NCBI RefSeq assembly: GCF_042650565.1
Contig: NZ_JBHSBH010000007.1
Coordinates: 186,001 to 250,000 of the forward strand
Reading direction: 5' to 3'
Source: Nocardiopsis_B sediminis
GTDB taxonomy: Bacteria; Actinomycetota; Actinomycetes; Streptosporangiales; Streptosporangiaceae
Length of the DNA stretch: 64,000 nucleotides
Shown here: positions 16,527-25,291 of the stretch, in pieces
Layout of the letters: the number at the start of each line of letters is the position of its first letter
Position numbering within the stretch: position 1 is the first letter of the stretch
Translations under genes and position numbers: made by a program
Notes under the pieces: model-generated
Told to the model about the DNA's origin: nothing
Databases searched by the model: none
The model's input: only the letters and a program-made list of their open reading frames with translations

Positions 16527-17614
16527 CGCCCCTCCCCGTTGACCAGGCACACCTTGCCCCTGCTCTCGCCCGCGGCGAGCCGGTAGGCGGCGTCGGCCTC
16601 GGCGAGGCCGAAGCGGTCGGAGACCACCCGCTCCGGGGACAGGCCCCACCTGACCAGGTTCACCGACAGCTCGGCCATGGCGGGCAGCGAGGTCACCCAG
16701 GAGGCGTAGAGGGTGAGCTGCTTGTGCAGGAGGGTGTCCGACACCTCGGTCTCCAGGGTGCCGCCCTCGCCGACCAGGGAGACCCGGCCCCATTCGGCCG
16801 CGCCCTCCAGGGCCAGGGAGCGGCCCGCGCGCGACCCGGAGCAGTCGATGGCCGTGGCCGCGCCCCGTCCGGCGGTGGCCCGGCCGATCTCCTCGGCCGC
16901 CTCCTCAGGGGAGGCGAGGGCGTCGAAGACGTCCAGGGCGGCGGCCCACTCCCGGCGCCGCCGGTTGGGCTCGACCCCGATGACACGGGCCGCCCCCATG
17001 CCCCGGCCGATCATGCCCGCCGCCAGGCCGACCGGTCCCAGGCCCACGACGAGCAGGTCGCCGTCGCCGTTGACCGCGATGCGCCGCAGGCCCTCGTAGG
17101 CGGTGCCGAACCCGCAGGCGATGAGCGCGCCGTCCACGAAGGAGAGCTCGTCGGGCAGGGGGACGCAGGTGGACTCCTCCGCCAGCAGGTATTCGGCGTG
17201 GCCCCCGTCGCGCTGCCAGCCGTAGGCGGCCCGGCCCGGATCCGTGCAGCTGATCATGTAGCCGCGGCGGCAGTTGTCGCACCGGCCGCAGCCGGCGATG
17301 TGGTAGACGATGACCCGGTCGCCCGGGCCGAACCTGCGGCACCCCGGGCCGGCCTGCACGATGGTCCCCGAGGGCTCGTGGCCGGCGACGACGCCCCGGT
17401 AGGCGGGGCCGTCGATGCCCCGGTGCGTCTTGTGCTCGCGGTAGATGTAGCCGATGTCGCTGCCGCAGATGCCCGAGGCGCCGATCCTCAGCAGTACCTG
17501 GCCCGGCCCCGGCTCGGGCACGGGCAGGGTGTCCACGGCCGCGGTGGAGTCGCCGGGCAGGCGCACACCGCGCATGGTCGCGGGCGGCGAGGTGCCGAAG
17601 GCCGTTGCGTTCAT
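16523..17614 (-). CDS. Zinc-dependent medium-chain alcohol/polyol dehydrogenase
   Basis: A 363-aa MDR enzyme. The catalytic zinc site is ICGSD with the downstream GHEPSG. Structural zinc cysteines occur in CGRCDNCRRGYMISC. The Rossmann motif is VVGLGPVGLAAGM. It probably oxidises a sugar or sugar alcohol taken up by the neighbouring importer, with NAD(H). It is the first catabolic gene after the permease in the operon. Specificity cannot be read from the sequence. Confidence 0.87.
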   Translation of the reverse strand: MNATAFGTSPPATMRGVRLPGDSTAAVDTLPVPEPGPGQVLLRIGASGICGSDIGYIYREHKTHRGIDGPAYRGVVAGHEPSGTIVQAGPGCRRFGPGDRVIVYHIAGCGRCDNCRRGYMISCTDPGRAAYGWQRDGGHAEYLLAEESTCVPLPDELSFVDGALIACGFGTAYEGLRRIAVNGDGDLLVVGLGPVGLAAGMIGRGMGAARVIGVEPNRRRREWAAALDVFDALASPEEAAEEIGRATAGRGAATAIDCSGSRAGRSLALEGAAEWGRVSLVGEGGTLETEVSDTLLHKQLTLYASWVTSLPAMAELSVNLVRWGLSPERVVSDRFGLAEADAAYRLAAGESRGKVCLVNGEGR

Positions 17615-17644
17615 GAGTGGAGATTCCCCCGTTTCGGGCCGGGA

Positions 17645-18658
17645 CTAGGCGAGCCGGGTGGCGGCGCTGCGCCGGCTGATGACGACGTTGATCAGGACGG
17701 CCCCGACGATGATGAGGCCGCGCACCACGTCCTGGAAGAAGGAGTTGACGCCGAGCAGCACCAGGCCGTTGGCGATGACGGTGATGAAGACGACGCCCAG
17801 GAACGTGCCGCCGAGCGAGCCGCGCCCGCCCGCGAGCGCGGTGCCGCCGATGACGACGGCGGCGATCACGTCGAACTCCAGCCCCGCCGCTGCGCCGCCG
17901 TTGCCCGAGCCCAGGCGGGCCGCGAGCAGCACGCCGGTGATGGCGGAGAGCAGGCCGGTGGTGGCGAACAGCAGGACGCGCACCCGGGCGACGTTGAGCC
18001 CGGCGAGCTGCGCGGCCGCGGCGTTGCCCCCGGTGGCGTAGACGGACCGCCCGTAGGCGGTGTAGTTGGCGATGTAGGCGAAGACCGCGAAGAGCACGAG
18101 CATGACCACCGCGGCGGTGGGCACGCCCAGAACGGATCCGCCGAGCACGTCGAGCAGGCCGCTCTGGGGCAGCGGCACGGGCAGCGCGTCGGTCATGTAC
18201 AGGGCCAGGCCGCCCAGCACGCTCCACAGCCCCAGCGTGGTGATGAAGGACGGCACGTTGAACCGGGCCCTGAGCCATCCGGCGAGGGCGCCCCACAGCA
18301 CCCCCATGGCCAGGGTGACCACGATGGCGCCGATCACGCCCAGGTTCCATTCGGTGGCGCCCTTGGCGGCGATGACCGAGGCGAAGGCGACGGCCGGGCC
18401 GATGCTGATGTCGATCTCCCCGGCGATGATCACCAGGGTGACGCCCCAGGCGGCGATGCCGATCGTCGCGGCGTTGCGCAGGAGGCCGAGCTGGTTGTCC
18501 AGGCTCAGGAACCCCGAGGCGGTGGCGCCGAGGACGATGTAGAGGATCAGGATGGCGGCCAGGAGGCCGATCTCGTTGAGCCGGCTGCCGTAGCGCCCGA
18601 TGAAGCCGCCGCGGGCGGGGACCGCCTCGCCGGCGGCCGTGGTGGTGGTCGTGGTCAT
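17645..18658 (-). CDS. Sugar ABC transporter permease (RbsC/MglC type)
   Basis: A 337-aa membrane protein with about ten hydrophobic segments. Family hallmarks are VTLVIIAGEIDISIGPAVAF, FNVPSFITTLG and IGGTALAGGRGSLGGTFLGV. It forms the channel of a CUT2-type monosaccharide importer with the ATPase and binding protein encoded just upstream. The ATG at 18658 was chosen because GAGG lies upstream and the cytoplasmic Thr-rich tail is short. It lies 14 bases after the ATPase gene. Confidence 0.92.
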   Translation of the reverse strand: MTTTTTTAAGEAVPARGGFIGRYGSRLNEIGLLAAILILYIVLGATASGFLSLDNQLGLLRNAATIGIAAWGVTLVIIAGEIDISIGPAVAFASVIAAKGATEWNLGVIGAIVVTLAMGVLWGALAGWLRARFNVPSFITTLGLWSVLGGLALYMTDALPVPLPQSGLLDVLGGSVLGVPTAAVVMLVLFAVFAYIANYTAYGRSVYATGGNAAAAQLAGLNVARVRVLLFATTGLLSAITGVLLAARLGSGNGGAAAGLEFDVIAAVVIGGTALAGGRGSLGGTFLGVVFITVIANGLVLLGVNSFFQDVVRGLIIVGAVLINVVISRRSAATRLA

Positions 18659-18672
18659 TGCTACCTCGCCGT

Positions 18673-20193
18673 TCACGCCGCCATCGCGGCGGCCATGATG
18701 TTGTCCAGGGTGATGTCGTCGCCGGTGAACTCGCCGTGCAGGCGTCCGGCGCGCAGGGCCAGCACGCGGTCGCACACCAGCGGCAGCTCCTCCAGCTCGC
18801 TGGAGACGAAGAGCACCGCGGCGCCCTGCTCGGCGAGCTCGCGGACGATGCCGTAGATCTGGGCCTTGGCCTCCACGTCCACGCCGCGGGTGGGTTCGTC
18901 CAGGAGCAGGATGCGGCTTCCGGCGTGCAGCCAGCGGCCGATGACGGCCTTCTGCTGGTTGCCGCCGCTGAGGTTGACGATCGGGGTGTCGGGCCGGGCC
19001 GCCTTGATCGACAGCCGGCCGATGAGGTCGCCGCCGATGGACGACACGCGCGAGGGGAGCACGGTTCCGGCCTGCGAGGCCCCGCCGAACCAGCTCATGA
19101 CCATGTTCTCGGAGACGCCGAGGAGGGGGACCACGCCCTCTCCCTTGCGGTCCTCGGGGGTGATGCCCACGCCCAGGCGCCGCATGGTGCGCGGGGTGGG
19201 GCGGGCCACCGGGGACCCGTCCACCTCCACGGTGCCCCGCGACGGGGTGAAACCGGCCAGCGCGCGCAGCAGCTCGGTGCGCCCGGATCCCATGAGCCCG
19301 CCCAGGCCCAGGACCTCGCCGGGGTGCAGATCGAAGGAGACGCTCTCGACCTTGGGCGGGACCGCCAGATCGCGGACCGACAGCAGCGGAGCCACGGAGG
19401 CGGGGGCGCGGCGCCGCGGCGCGGCCTGCGCCTCTTCGCCCTCGTGGCCGAGCATGAGGGAGACGATGCGGGCGGTGGTGGCGCCGCGGACGGGCACGGT
19501 CTCCACGACCGCGCCGTCGCGCATGACGGTGACGGTGTCGGCGACCCGGCGGATCTCGTCGAGGCGGTGGCTGACGTAGATGACGCCCACGCCGCGGGCG
19601 GCGACGCGCGTGACGGCCTCCAGGACGGCCTCGGCCTCGGCTGCGGCGAGGGCGCTGGTGGGCTCGTCCAGGATCAGCAGCCGGGGCCGCGCCCGGAAGG
19701 CGCGCGCGATCTCCACGAGCTGCTGCTGGGCCAGGGGGAGCTCGCCGACCCGGGTCGCGGCGGAGATGGCGACGCCGAGTTCGGCGAAGACCTCCTCGGC
19801 GCCGGCCCGCATGGCGCCGTAGTCGATGCGCCCGCCCGCCTTGGGCCAGGAGCCGAGGTAGAGGTTCTCCGCGGCCGACAGCTCCGGGACGAGGCTGAGC
19901 TCCTGGTAGACGGTGCCCACGCCGAGCTTGGCGGCCCCGCGGATCCCGCCCTGGCCGAGCGGGTGGCCGCCGATCTCGATCTCGCCCTCGTCGGGCGCCT
20001 CCACGCCCGACAGCAGGCGGATCAGGGTGGATTTGCCGGCCCCGTTGCGCCCGAGGAGGGCGCGGACCTCGCCGGCGCGGATCTCGAAGTCGGCGCGGTC
20101 CAGTGCCGTGACTCCGGGGTAGCTCTTGGTCGCGCCGCGGACGCGGGCCACGACCTGGGGGCCGGGCGCCGTCGCGGCGGGGGTGTCGCTCAT
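18673..20193 (-). CDS. Sugar ABC transporter ATPase with two nucleotide-binding domains (RbsA/MglA type)
   Basis: A 506-aa protein made of two ABC domains. The first has Walker A GRNGAGKST and Walker B LLILDEPTSAL, with a degenerate LPLAQQQ signature. The second has GLMGSGRTELL in place of Walker A, LSGGNQQKAVIGRWL and LLLDEPTRGVDV. The degenerate second Walker A is normal for the family. It energises monosaccharide import with the adjacent permease and binding protein. GGAG precedes the ATG at 20193. Confidence 0.94.
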   Translation of the reverse strand: MSDTPAATAPGPQVVARVRGATKSYPGVTALDRADFEIRAGEVRALLGRNGAGKSTLIRLLSGVEAPDEGEIEIGGHPLGQGGIRGAAKLGVGTVYQELSLVPELSAAENLYLGSWPKAGGRIDYGAMRAGAEEVFAELGVAISAATRVGELPLAQQQLVEIARAFRARPRLLILDEPTSALAAAEAEAVLEAVTRVAARGVGVIYVSHRLDEIRRVADTVTVMRDGAVVETVPVRGATTARIVSLMLGHEGEEAQAAPRRRAPASVAPLLSVRDLAVPPKVESVSFDLHPGEVLGLGGLMGSGRTELLRALAGFTPSRGTVEVDGSPVARPTPRTMRRLGVGITPEDRKGEGVVPLLGVSENMVMSWFGGASQAGTVLPSRVSSIGGDLIGRLSIKAARPDTPIVNLSGGNQQKAVIGRWLHAGSRILLLDEPTRGVDVEAKAQIYGIVRELAEQGAAVLFVSSELEELPLVCDRVLALRAGRLHGEFTGDDITLDNIMAAAMAA

Positions 20194-20251
20194 GGGGTGC
20201 TCCGAAGGTGGGACGAAGAGTGGGCGGGGTGGGGCGTCGGAGGCCGGGGCA

Positions 20252-21250
20252 TCAGGGGATGCCGTCCGGGTGCGCCTCCAGCCACTCCTCGCCGTCCTCG
20301 GGCGTGGTGTAGAGGTCGATGGGCGCCGGGGTGATGAACTCCTCGGAGGTGTCGCCCGCGATGATGCGCGCGACGGTCTCCCCCGCCAGGAGCCCCACCG
20401 CCGTGCCGGAGATGTCGACGTTGGCCTTGAGGATCCGGTGGTCGGACAGCGCGCGGGCCGCGTCGGTGGACATGTCGCTGCCGAAGACCACGACCTCCCC
20501 CTCCTTGCCCCGGTTGCCCACGGCGCGGACCGCGCCCATGGTGGCGCCGCCCGCCTCGCCGTAGAAGGCGTCGAGGTCGGGGTGGGCGGTGAGGAGCCGT
20601 TCGCCCACGTCGACGGCCTCGTCGATGGTGGCGCCCTCCTGGTTGGCGACGATCTGCGCGCCGGGCAGGCGGCCGGTGAGCGCCTCCTCGAAGCCTTCGC
20701 GGCGCTGCACGCAGACCTCGACGAACTCGCAGTTGAGGACGGCGATCCGGGGATCCGCCACGCCCTCGCCCTCGAAGTGGTCGGCGGCGGCCTCGCCGAG
20801 CAGGCGCCCGAACTCGTGGGGGTCGCCCAGGACGTAGGAGGTCACGTACTGCCGGGCGGCCTCGTCCTCGATGCAGGTGTTGTAGCAGACCACCGGCACG
20901 CCGCTGTCATGCGCCAGGCGCACGGCCGGGATCGAGGCGGTGGCCGAGACCGGCGACAGGACCAGGGCGTCGACGCCGGCCGACGAGGCGACGTCGACGA
21001 AGGTGCTCTCCTCGGAGGCGTCCCCGCGGGCGTTGAGCTCCAGGAGCTGGAGCTCGCGCCCGGACTCCCCGGCGTAGTCCTGCATGCCCTGGCGGACGCC
21101 GGCGTAGAAGCCCTGTGCGTCCATGTAGACGACGCCGATCCGGCCGTCCTCGCCGAGCCGCGCGCCGCACCCGGCGAGCAGCAGCACGCACAGGGCGGCG
21201 CTGAAGGCGGCGAGCGCGCGTCCCGGCGGGCGCGGGGGTCGTCTGCCCAT
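20252..21250 (-). CDS. Sugar ABC transporter substrate-binding lipoprotein
   Basis: A 332-aa protein with a signal peptide ending in the lipobox LLAGC and a periplasmic-binding-protein type I domain (IGVVYMDAQGFYAGVRQGMQ, ALVLSPVSATASIPAV and LKANVDISG). This resembles RbsB/YtfQ-like receptors for monosaccharides. It heads the operon. The ATG at 21250 has a full GAGGAGG six bases upstream; an ATG 18 bases further up lacks one. A promoter region with an AT-rich stretch and a palindrome lies behind it. Confidence 0.9.
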   Translation of the reverse strand: MGRRPPRPPGRALAAFSAALCVLLLAGCGARLGEDGRIGVVYMDAQGFYAGVRQGMQDYAGESGRELQLLELNARGDASEESTFVDVASSAGVDALVLSPVSATASIPAVRLAHDSGVPVVCYNTCIEDEAARQYVTSYVLGDPHEFGRLLGEAAADHFEGEGVADPRIAVLNCEFVEVCVQRREGFEEALTGRLPGAQIVANQEGATIDEAVDVGERLLTAHPDLDAFYGEAGGATMGAVRAVGNRGKEGEVVVFGSDMSTDAARALSDHRILKANVDISGTAVGLLAGETVARIIAGDTSEEFITPAPIDLYTTPEDGEEWLEAHPDGIP

Positions 21251-21327
21251 GGGGGTCCTCCTCGACATAGGGCGCACGCGCTCACCTGCGCGGACGTCGT
21301 CCTCGAACTGTCGGAGAGCATGACAGA

Positions 21328-21341
21328 GTGACCTAGGTAAC
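21328..21341. promoter_or_regulatory. Palindromic operator candidate of the sugar operon
   Basis: GTGACCTAGGTAAC is a 14-base palindrome (12 of 14 symmetric), 78 bases upstream of the binding-protein gene. It sits just downstream of a possible -35 (TTGACG on the minus strand) and an unusually AT-rich run at 21341-21372. The GntR regulator inside the operon is the natural candidate to bind it. Confidence 0.5.
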
Positions 21342-21471
21342 GTCAATAATAAATAGTAATTAATTATTTTTCGAGTGCCGTGGGGCACACGGCGGCCCGG
21401 ACGCCCACGGTGCACGGAGGCACGCGCAGCGTCCGGGCGGCGTCGTGGCCCGGCCGGGTATCCGCGGCGGG

Positions 21472-22662
21472 TCAGTCCGCCAGGTGGGCTTCGAGTGCGT
21501 CGGCCGCCGCGGCGGCCCCGTCCGTGGCGCGCAGCTTCTTGCCCATCTCCGTGACGTTGCCGCGGATCCATTGGTCGGCGTGGACACCGTCGACGCTGCG
21601 GCGCAGCAGGTCCGCCGAGATGTCGGCCATCCGGAGCCGGAGCCCGAACCCCAGCTCCTCGGACCGGCGGGCGTTGGCCTCCTGCTCGGCCATCTGCGGC
21701 ACCGCGACCATCGGAACGCCGAAGTACAGGGACTCCATCGTGGAGTTCATCCCGGCGTGCGTGAGGAACACGTCGGCGCGGCGCAGCACCGCGGGCTGCG
21801 GGAAGTAGGGGCGGATGTCGAAGTTATCCGGCGCACGGCCCAGTTCGGCGGCGTCGACCCGGTCGCCGATCGCCATCGCCACCCGCCACGCGCCGTCGCC
21901 GAAGGCCTCCAGGCAGGCCCCGAAGAAGCCCGGCTGGTTGTTGAAACCGGTGCCCAGCGAGATGAACAGCAGCCGCTCGCCCGGTTCGGGCGCCTGCCAG
22001 CCGTCGTCGCCGGCGCGGGCGCCGATGGAGGGGCCGACGAAGTGGAAGCGCTCGTCGAAGGTGTCCCCGGCGACCTGGAAATCGCGGGGGATGAACACGA
22101 TGTTGAGCGGCGCCGGCGCGCCCTCCATCGGGCTGACCGGCGTGACGCCCAGCTCGGCGGCGAGGCGCTCGCTCGACTGTTGCAGCAGCGGAAGGACCAT
22201 CGTCACAGGGTTGCCGGCCGAATCGCCGGGCAGGAGGTCGCGCAGCGACAGGTTCTCGTGGGAGGCGTGGCTGGCGTACAGCGCGACGCCGGGCAGGCCG
22301 AGCCGCTCGGCGGTGAAGCGGCCGACCATGTCCATCGAGTCGTAGCACACCGCGTCCGGCCGGTCCGCCGCGAGATGTTCCTCCAGGGCCGCCACGCCAT
22401 CGCGGGTCATGCCGACGAAGAAGTCCAGCATGCGGCCCATGAAAGCGGGGTCGAACCCCGAAGACGGATCGGGCATAGCGCCGGGCCCGGGCATCTCGCC
22501 GGGCAGGGACAGCGGGGTCGCTCCGGCAGATGCGACGGCGGGGTGGAACCCCTCGTTCACGGCGTAACTGACGCGGTGGCCGCGGCGCACGAGCTCCCGA
22601 ACCAGCGGCAGCGTCGGGTTGATGTGCCCGTGGGCGGGCATGCTGGAGAAGGCGAAGTGCAT
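21472..22662 (-). CDS. Macrolide-type (MGT/OleD-like) UDP-glycosyltransferase
   Basis: A 396-aa GT1 enzyme. The N terminus FAFSSMPAHGHINPTLPLV holds the catalytic His region. The C-terminal nucleotide-sugar motif is THAGMNSTMESLYFGVPMVA, followed by PQMAEQEANARR. This matches actinobacterial glycosyltransferases that inactivate macrolides and other phenolic or polyketide compounds with UDP-glucose. It follows the ABC exporter genes of the same cassette by 34 bases. This pairing implies efflux and modification of the same toxic compound. The actual acceptor is unknown. Confidence 0.88.
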   Translation of the reverse strand: MHFAFSSMPAHGHINPTLPLVRELVRRGHRVSYAVNEGFHPAVASAGATPLSLPGEMPGPGAMPDPSSGFDPAFMGRMLDFFVGMTRDGVAALEEHLAADRPDAVCYDSMDMVGRFTAERLGLPGVALYASHASHENLSLRDLLPGDSAGNPVTMVLPLLQQSSERLAAELGVTPVSPMEGAPAPLNIVFIPRDFQVAGDTFDERFHFVGPSIGARAGDDGWQAPEPGERLLFISLGTGFNNQPGFFGACLEAFGDGAWRVAMAIGDRVDAAELGRAPDNFDIRPYFPQPAVLRRADVFLTHAGMNSTMESLYFGVPMVAVPQMAEQEANARRSEELGFGLRLRMADISADLLRRSVDGVHADQWIRGNVTEMGKKLRATDGAAAAADALEAHLAD

Positions 22663-22696
22663 GGGTCTCTCTCTTTCGGGCTCGTAAGGGGCCGGG

Positions 22697-23545
22697 TTAC
22701 AGCGGCCGGCGGAAACCCTTGACGGCGAAGGCGATCCCGGCCAGGCACAGCACGGCGCTGGTGGCCACGGCCATGACCACGCCGCTGCCGACGGGCAGGC
22801 TGAGCGCGAGGTTGCGGGATGCGTCCACGGCGTAGGTGAGCGGGTTGACCTGCGCGATAACCCGCAGCCAGGCCGGGAGCGTGTCCAGTGGGACGAAGGC
22901 GCTGGAGGCGAACATCAGCGGGAACATCGCCAGGAAGCCGATACTCTGCATGACCTCCTCCTTGCGCACCCAGGTGGCGATGGCCAGGAAGACCCAGGTC
23001 AGCGCCCAGGCCACGAGCAGCGCCAGCAGTGTGGCCGCGAGCACGCCGCCCAGGCCGCCCGCGGGGGTGAACCCGAACAGCACGGTCGCCACGAGCAGCA
23101 GGACGACCAGCTGTGCCGCGGTCCGGGCCAGATCGGACAGGCTGCGGGCGATCAGCACCGAACTCAGCCCGATGGGCAGCGACCGGAACCGGGCGATCAC
23201 CCCGTTCTTCATGTCGGTGATCAGCCCGACACCGGACTGCATCGAAGCACCGATGCCGGTGGTGACGAGGATGGCGGGCATCAGGTAGTTGATGTAGCTG
23301 TCGCCCTGCTCGGCGACGCTGCCCAGCATCGCCTGGCCGAAGACCTGGCTGAACAGCACCAGCATGATCAGCGGCTGCAACAGGCTGAAGATGACGACCT
23401 GCGGGTCCTTGACCATGGCGCGCAGCGACCGGCCGGTGAGCACGCGGACCTGGGTGGCGAAGCCGGCGCCGTGCCAGTCGCGGCGCGCCGCCGCCGGCCG
23501 CTCGCCCGCTGCGGGGGCGCTTGTTCTCGTGGTGGTGGTGGTCAT
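22697..23545 (-). CDS. ABC-2 type exporter permease (DrrB-like)
   Basis: A 282-aa protein. After a ~35-residue cytoplasmic tail come six hydrophobic segments with DrrB-type features: FSLLQPLIMLVLFSQVFG, a loop NGVIARFRSLPIG and VNPLTYAVDASRNL near the end. Such proteins export daunorubicin-like antibiotics with a DrrA-type ATPase. The ATG at 23545 has GGGAA at proper spacing. An ATG 12 bases upstream, five bases after the ATPase stop, is the alternative. Confidence 0.9.
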   Translation of the reverse strand: MTTTTTRTSAPAAGERPAAARRDWHGAGFATQVRVLTGRSLRAMVKDPQVVIFSLLQPLIMLVLFSQVFGQAMLGSVAEQGDSYINYLMPAILVTTGIGASMQSGVGLITDMKNGVIARFRSLPIGLSSVLIARSLSDLARTAAQLVVLLLVATVLFGFTPAGGLGGVLAATLLALLVAWALTWVFLAIATWVRKEEVMQSIGFLAMFPLMFASSAFVPLDTLPAWLRVIAQVNPLTYAVDASRNLALSLPVGSGVVMAVATSAVLCLAGIAFAVKGFRRPL

Positions 23546-23562
23546 CGGGTTTCCCATCGGGT

Positions 23563-24510
23563 TCAGGCCGCGGCCGGGTCGGGCTGGTGGGCGAGGGTGA
23601 GGTAGACGTCGTCCAGGGTCGGCTCGCCCAGGCCGAGGTCGCCGACCTCGATGCCGGACTCGTCCAGGGCACGGACGACGCCGGCCAGCTCCCGGGACGC
23701 CGTTACCGGCACGGTGAGCGCGTTGCGCTGCTCGTCGTGGGTGGGCGTGAAACCGGCGGCGGCGAGGGCGCGCAGCGCCTCGGCGAGGTCGCCGGGATCG
23801 GCGAGGGTCGCGGTCACCGTGCGCTGGCCGACCTGTGCCTTCAGCTCCGCGGCGGTGCCCGCTGCGACGACCTTGCCCGCGGAGAGCACGGTGATGGTGT
23901 CGGCCAGGCGGTCGGCCTCGTCGAGGTACTGGGTGGTCAGCAGCACGGTGGTGCCGTCGGCGACCAGGGTCTCCACGATCTGCCACAGGTTCAGCCGGCT
24001 CACCGGGTCCAGGCCGGTGGTCGGCTCGTCCAGGAAGACCACGTCCGGACGCCCCACCAGGCTCGCGGACAGGTCGAGCCGCCGCCGCATGCCGCCGGAG
24101 TAGCCGCTCACGGGCCGCTTGGCCGCCTCGGTGAGGTCGAAGGTCGCCAGCAGTTCGTCGGCGCGCTGCCGAGCCTCCCGCCGGCTCGCGCCGAGCAGCC
24201 GCGCGATCAGCACCAGGTTCTCGTGTGCGGAGAGCTGTTCGTCCACCGAGGCGAACTGGCCGGTCAGGCCGACGCGGGCGCAGACCTCGCGGCGCTGGGC
24301 GACCACGTCGAACCCGGCGACGCGCGCGGTGCCGCTGCTGGGCGGCAGGAGCGTGCTGAGGATGTTGATCAGCGTGGTCTTGCCCGCGCCGTTGTGGCCG
24401 AGGAGGCCGAGGACGCTGCCCTGCGGGGCCTGGAGGCTGACGTCGTCGAGGGCGGTGACGGTGCCGAACCGCTTGCTGACGTTGCGGACGTCGATGATGG
24501 ACTCGCTCAA
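23563..24510 (-). CDS. ABC exporter ATPase (DrrA-like)
   Basis: A 315-aa ATPase with Walker A LGHNGAGKTTL, signature YSGGMRRRLDLS, Walker B VVFLDEPTTGLD and the C-terminal DrrA-type extension ending near GEPTLDDVYL. The TTG start at 24510 overlaps the TetR stop (TTGA) and has GGGAGG six bases upstream, a convincing case of a TTG start. It works with the adjacent permease in drug efflux and is controlled by the TetR gene before it. Confidence 0.93.
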   Translation of the reverse strand: MSESIIDVRNVSKRFGTVTALDDVSLQAPQGSVLGLLGHNGAGKTTLINILSTLLPPSSGTARVAGFDVVAQRREVCARVGLTGQFASVDEQLSAHENLVLIARLLGASRREARQRADELLATFDLTEAAKRPVSGYSGGMRRRLDLSASLVGRPDVVFLDEPTTGLDPVSRLNLWQIVETLVADGTTVLLTTQYLDEADRLADTITVLSAGKVVAAGTAAELKAQVGQRTVTATLADPGDLAEALRALAAAGFTPTHDEQRNALTVPVTASRELAGVVRALDESGIEVGDLGLGEPTLDDVYLTLAHQPDPAAA

Positions 24511-25160
24511 CGGGATCCTCCCGGGGTGTCGTGGTCGTCGGTGTCCGTCAGGGCCCCGTGCAGCAGCACGTCGATGCGGGTGCGCACGGCGGCCCGGCGG
24601 TCCTGGTGCCCGGTGGTGAAGCCGGGCCCCGCCACGAGGGGGATCGTCATCCGGGCGAGCTCGTCGGCCGGGACCCGGAAGTGTTCGCCGTGCTGGGCCA
24701 GCACGGAGGCGATCGCGGTGGAGACGTCGTCGACGTAGTCCATCGGGGGCCGGGGACCGCGGCCGCCGGGGCGCATGGGCGGCTTGTGCTTGCGGATGTC
24801 GTGGCCGCTGGTGACCAGGACCTGGATCAGGTCGCCGAGGCGCGCGAAGTCGTCGTGGACGAGCAGCGCGGCCTCGGTGAGCCGGGTGGCGACGTCCCCT
24901 TCGGTGGGAAGCCGCCGGATCGCGGCGCACACCTCGTCGCTGCGGAAGGCCGCCGTCACGCAGGCGTCCAGGAGTTCGTCCTTGTCCTGGAAGGCGCGGA
25001 AGACGGTGCCCTCCGCGATCCCGGCGGCCTGGGCGATCTGGCGGGTGGTGATGTTGGCGCCGTGCTGGGCCAGCAGCGGGAGGGTCGCCTGCACGATCGC
25101 CTCGCGCCGCTCGTCGGGCGCCATCGCGGAGGCCCGGCGCCGGGGTTGTTGCTCACTCAT
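24507..25160 (-). CDS. TetR family repressor of the efflux/glycosyltransferase cassette
   Basis: A 217-aa protein with a helix-turn-helix at RQIAQAAGIAEGTVFRAFQDKDELLDACV and a divergent ligand domain. It is the first gene of the TetR-ATPase-permease-glycosyltransferase cassette and is coupled to the ATPase by TTGA. A perfect 18-base palindrome lies 14 bases upstream of its start, so autoregulation of the whole cassette is very likely. The effector may be the exported drug. Confidence 0.9.
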   Translation of the reverse strand: MSEQQPRRRASAMAPDERREAIVQATLPLLAQHGANITTRQIAQAAGIAEGTVFRAFQDKDELLDACVTAAFRSDEVCAAIRRLPTEGDVATRLTEAALLVHDDFARLGDLIQVLVTSGHDIRKHKPPMRPGGRGPRPPMDYVDDVSTAIASVLAQHGEHFRVPADELARMTIPLVAGPGFTTGHQDRRAAVRTRIDVLLHGALTDTDDHDTPGGSR

Positions 25161-25173
25161 GCCATGGAGCTTA

Positions 25174-25191
25174 TGAGTGAGTACTCACTCA
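25174..25191. promoter_or_regulatory. Perfect TetR operator
   Basis: TGAGTGAGTACTCACTCA is a perfect 18-base palindrome built from TGAGTGAGT half-sites, 14 bases before the ATG of the TetR gene. This half-site is typical of TetR repressors of drug-efflux operons. Confidence 0.85.
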
Positions 25192-25291
25192 GTCAAATGC
25201 CATGCGGGTGCGCCGGCAGGGCCTCCCGGCGCTCGTGCGGTCGCGCGACCTTCGAACCGCCAAGAGGCCCTGCGGGTACGACGTCCTCGGA

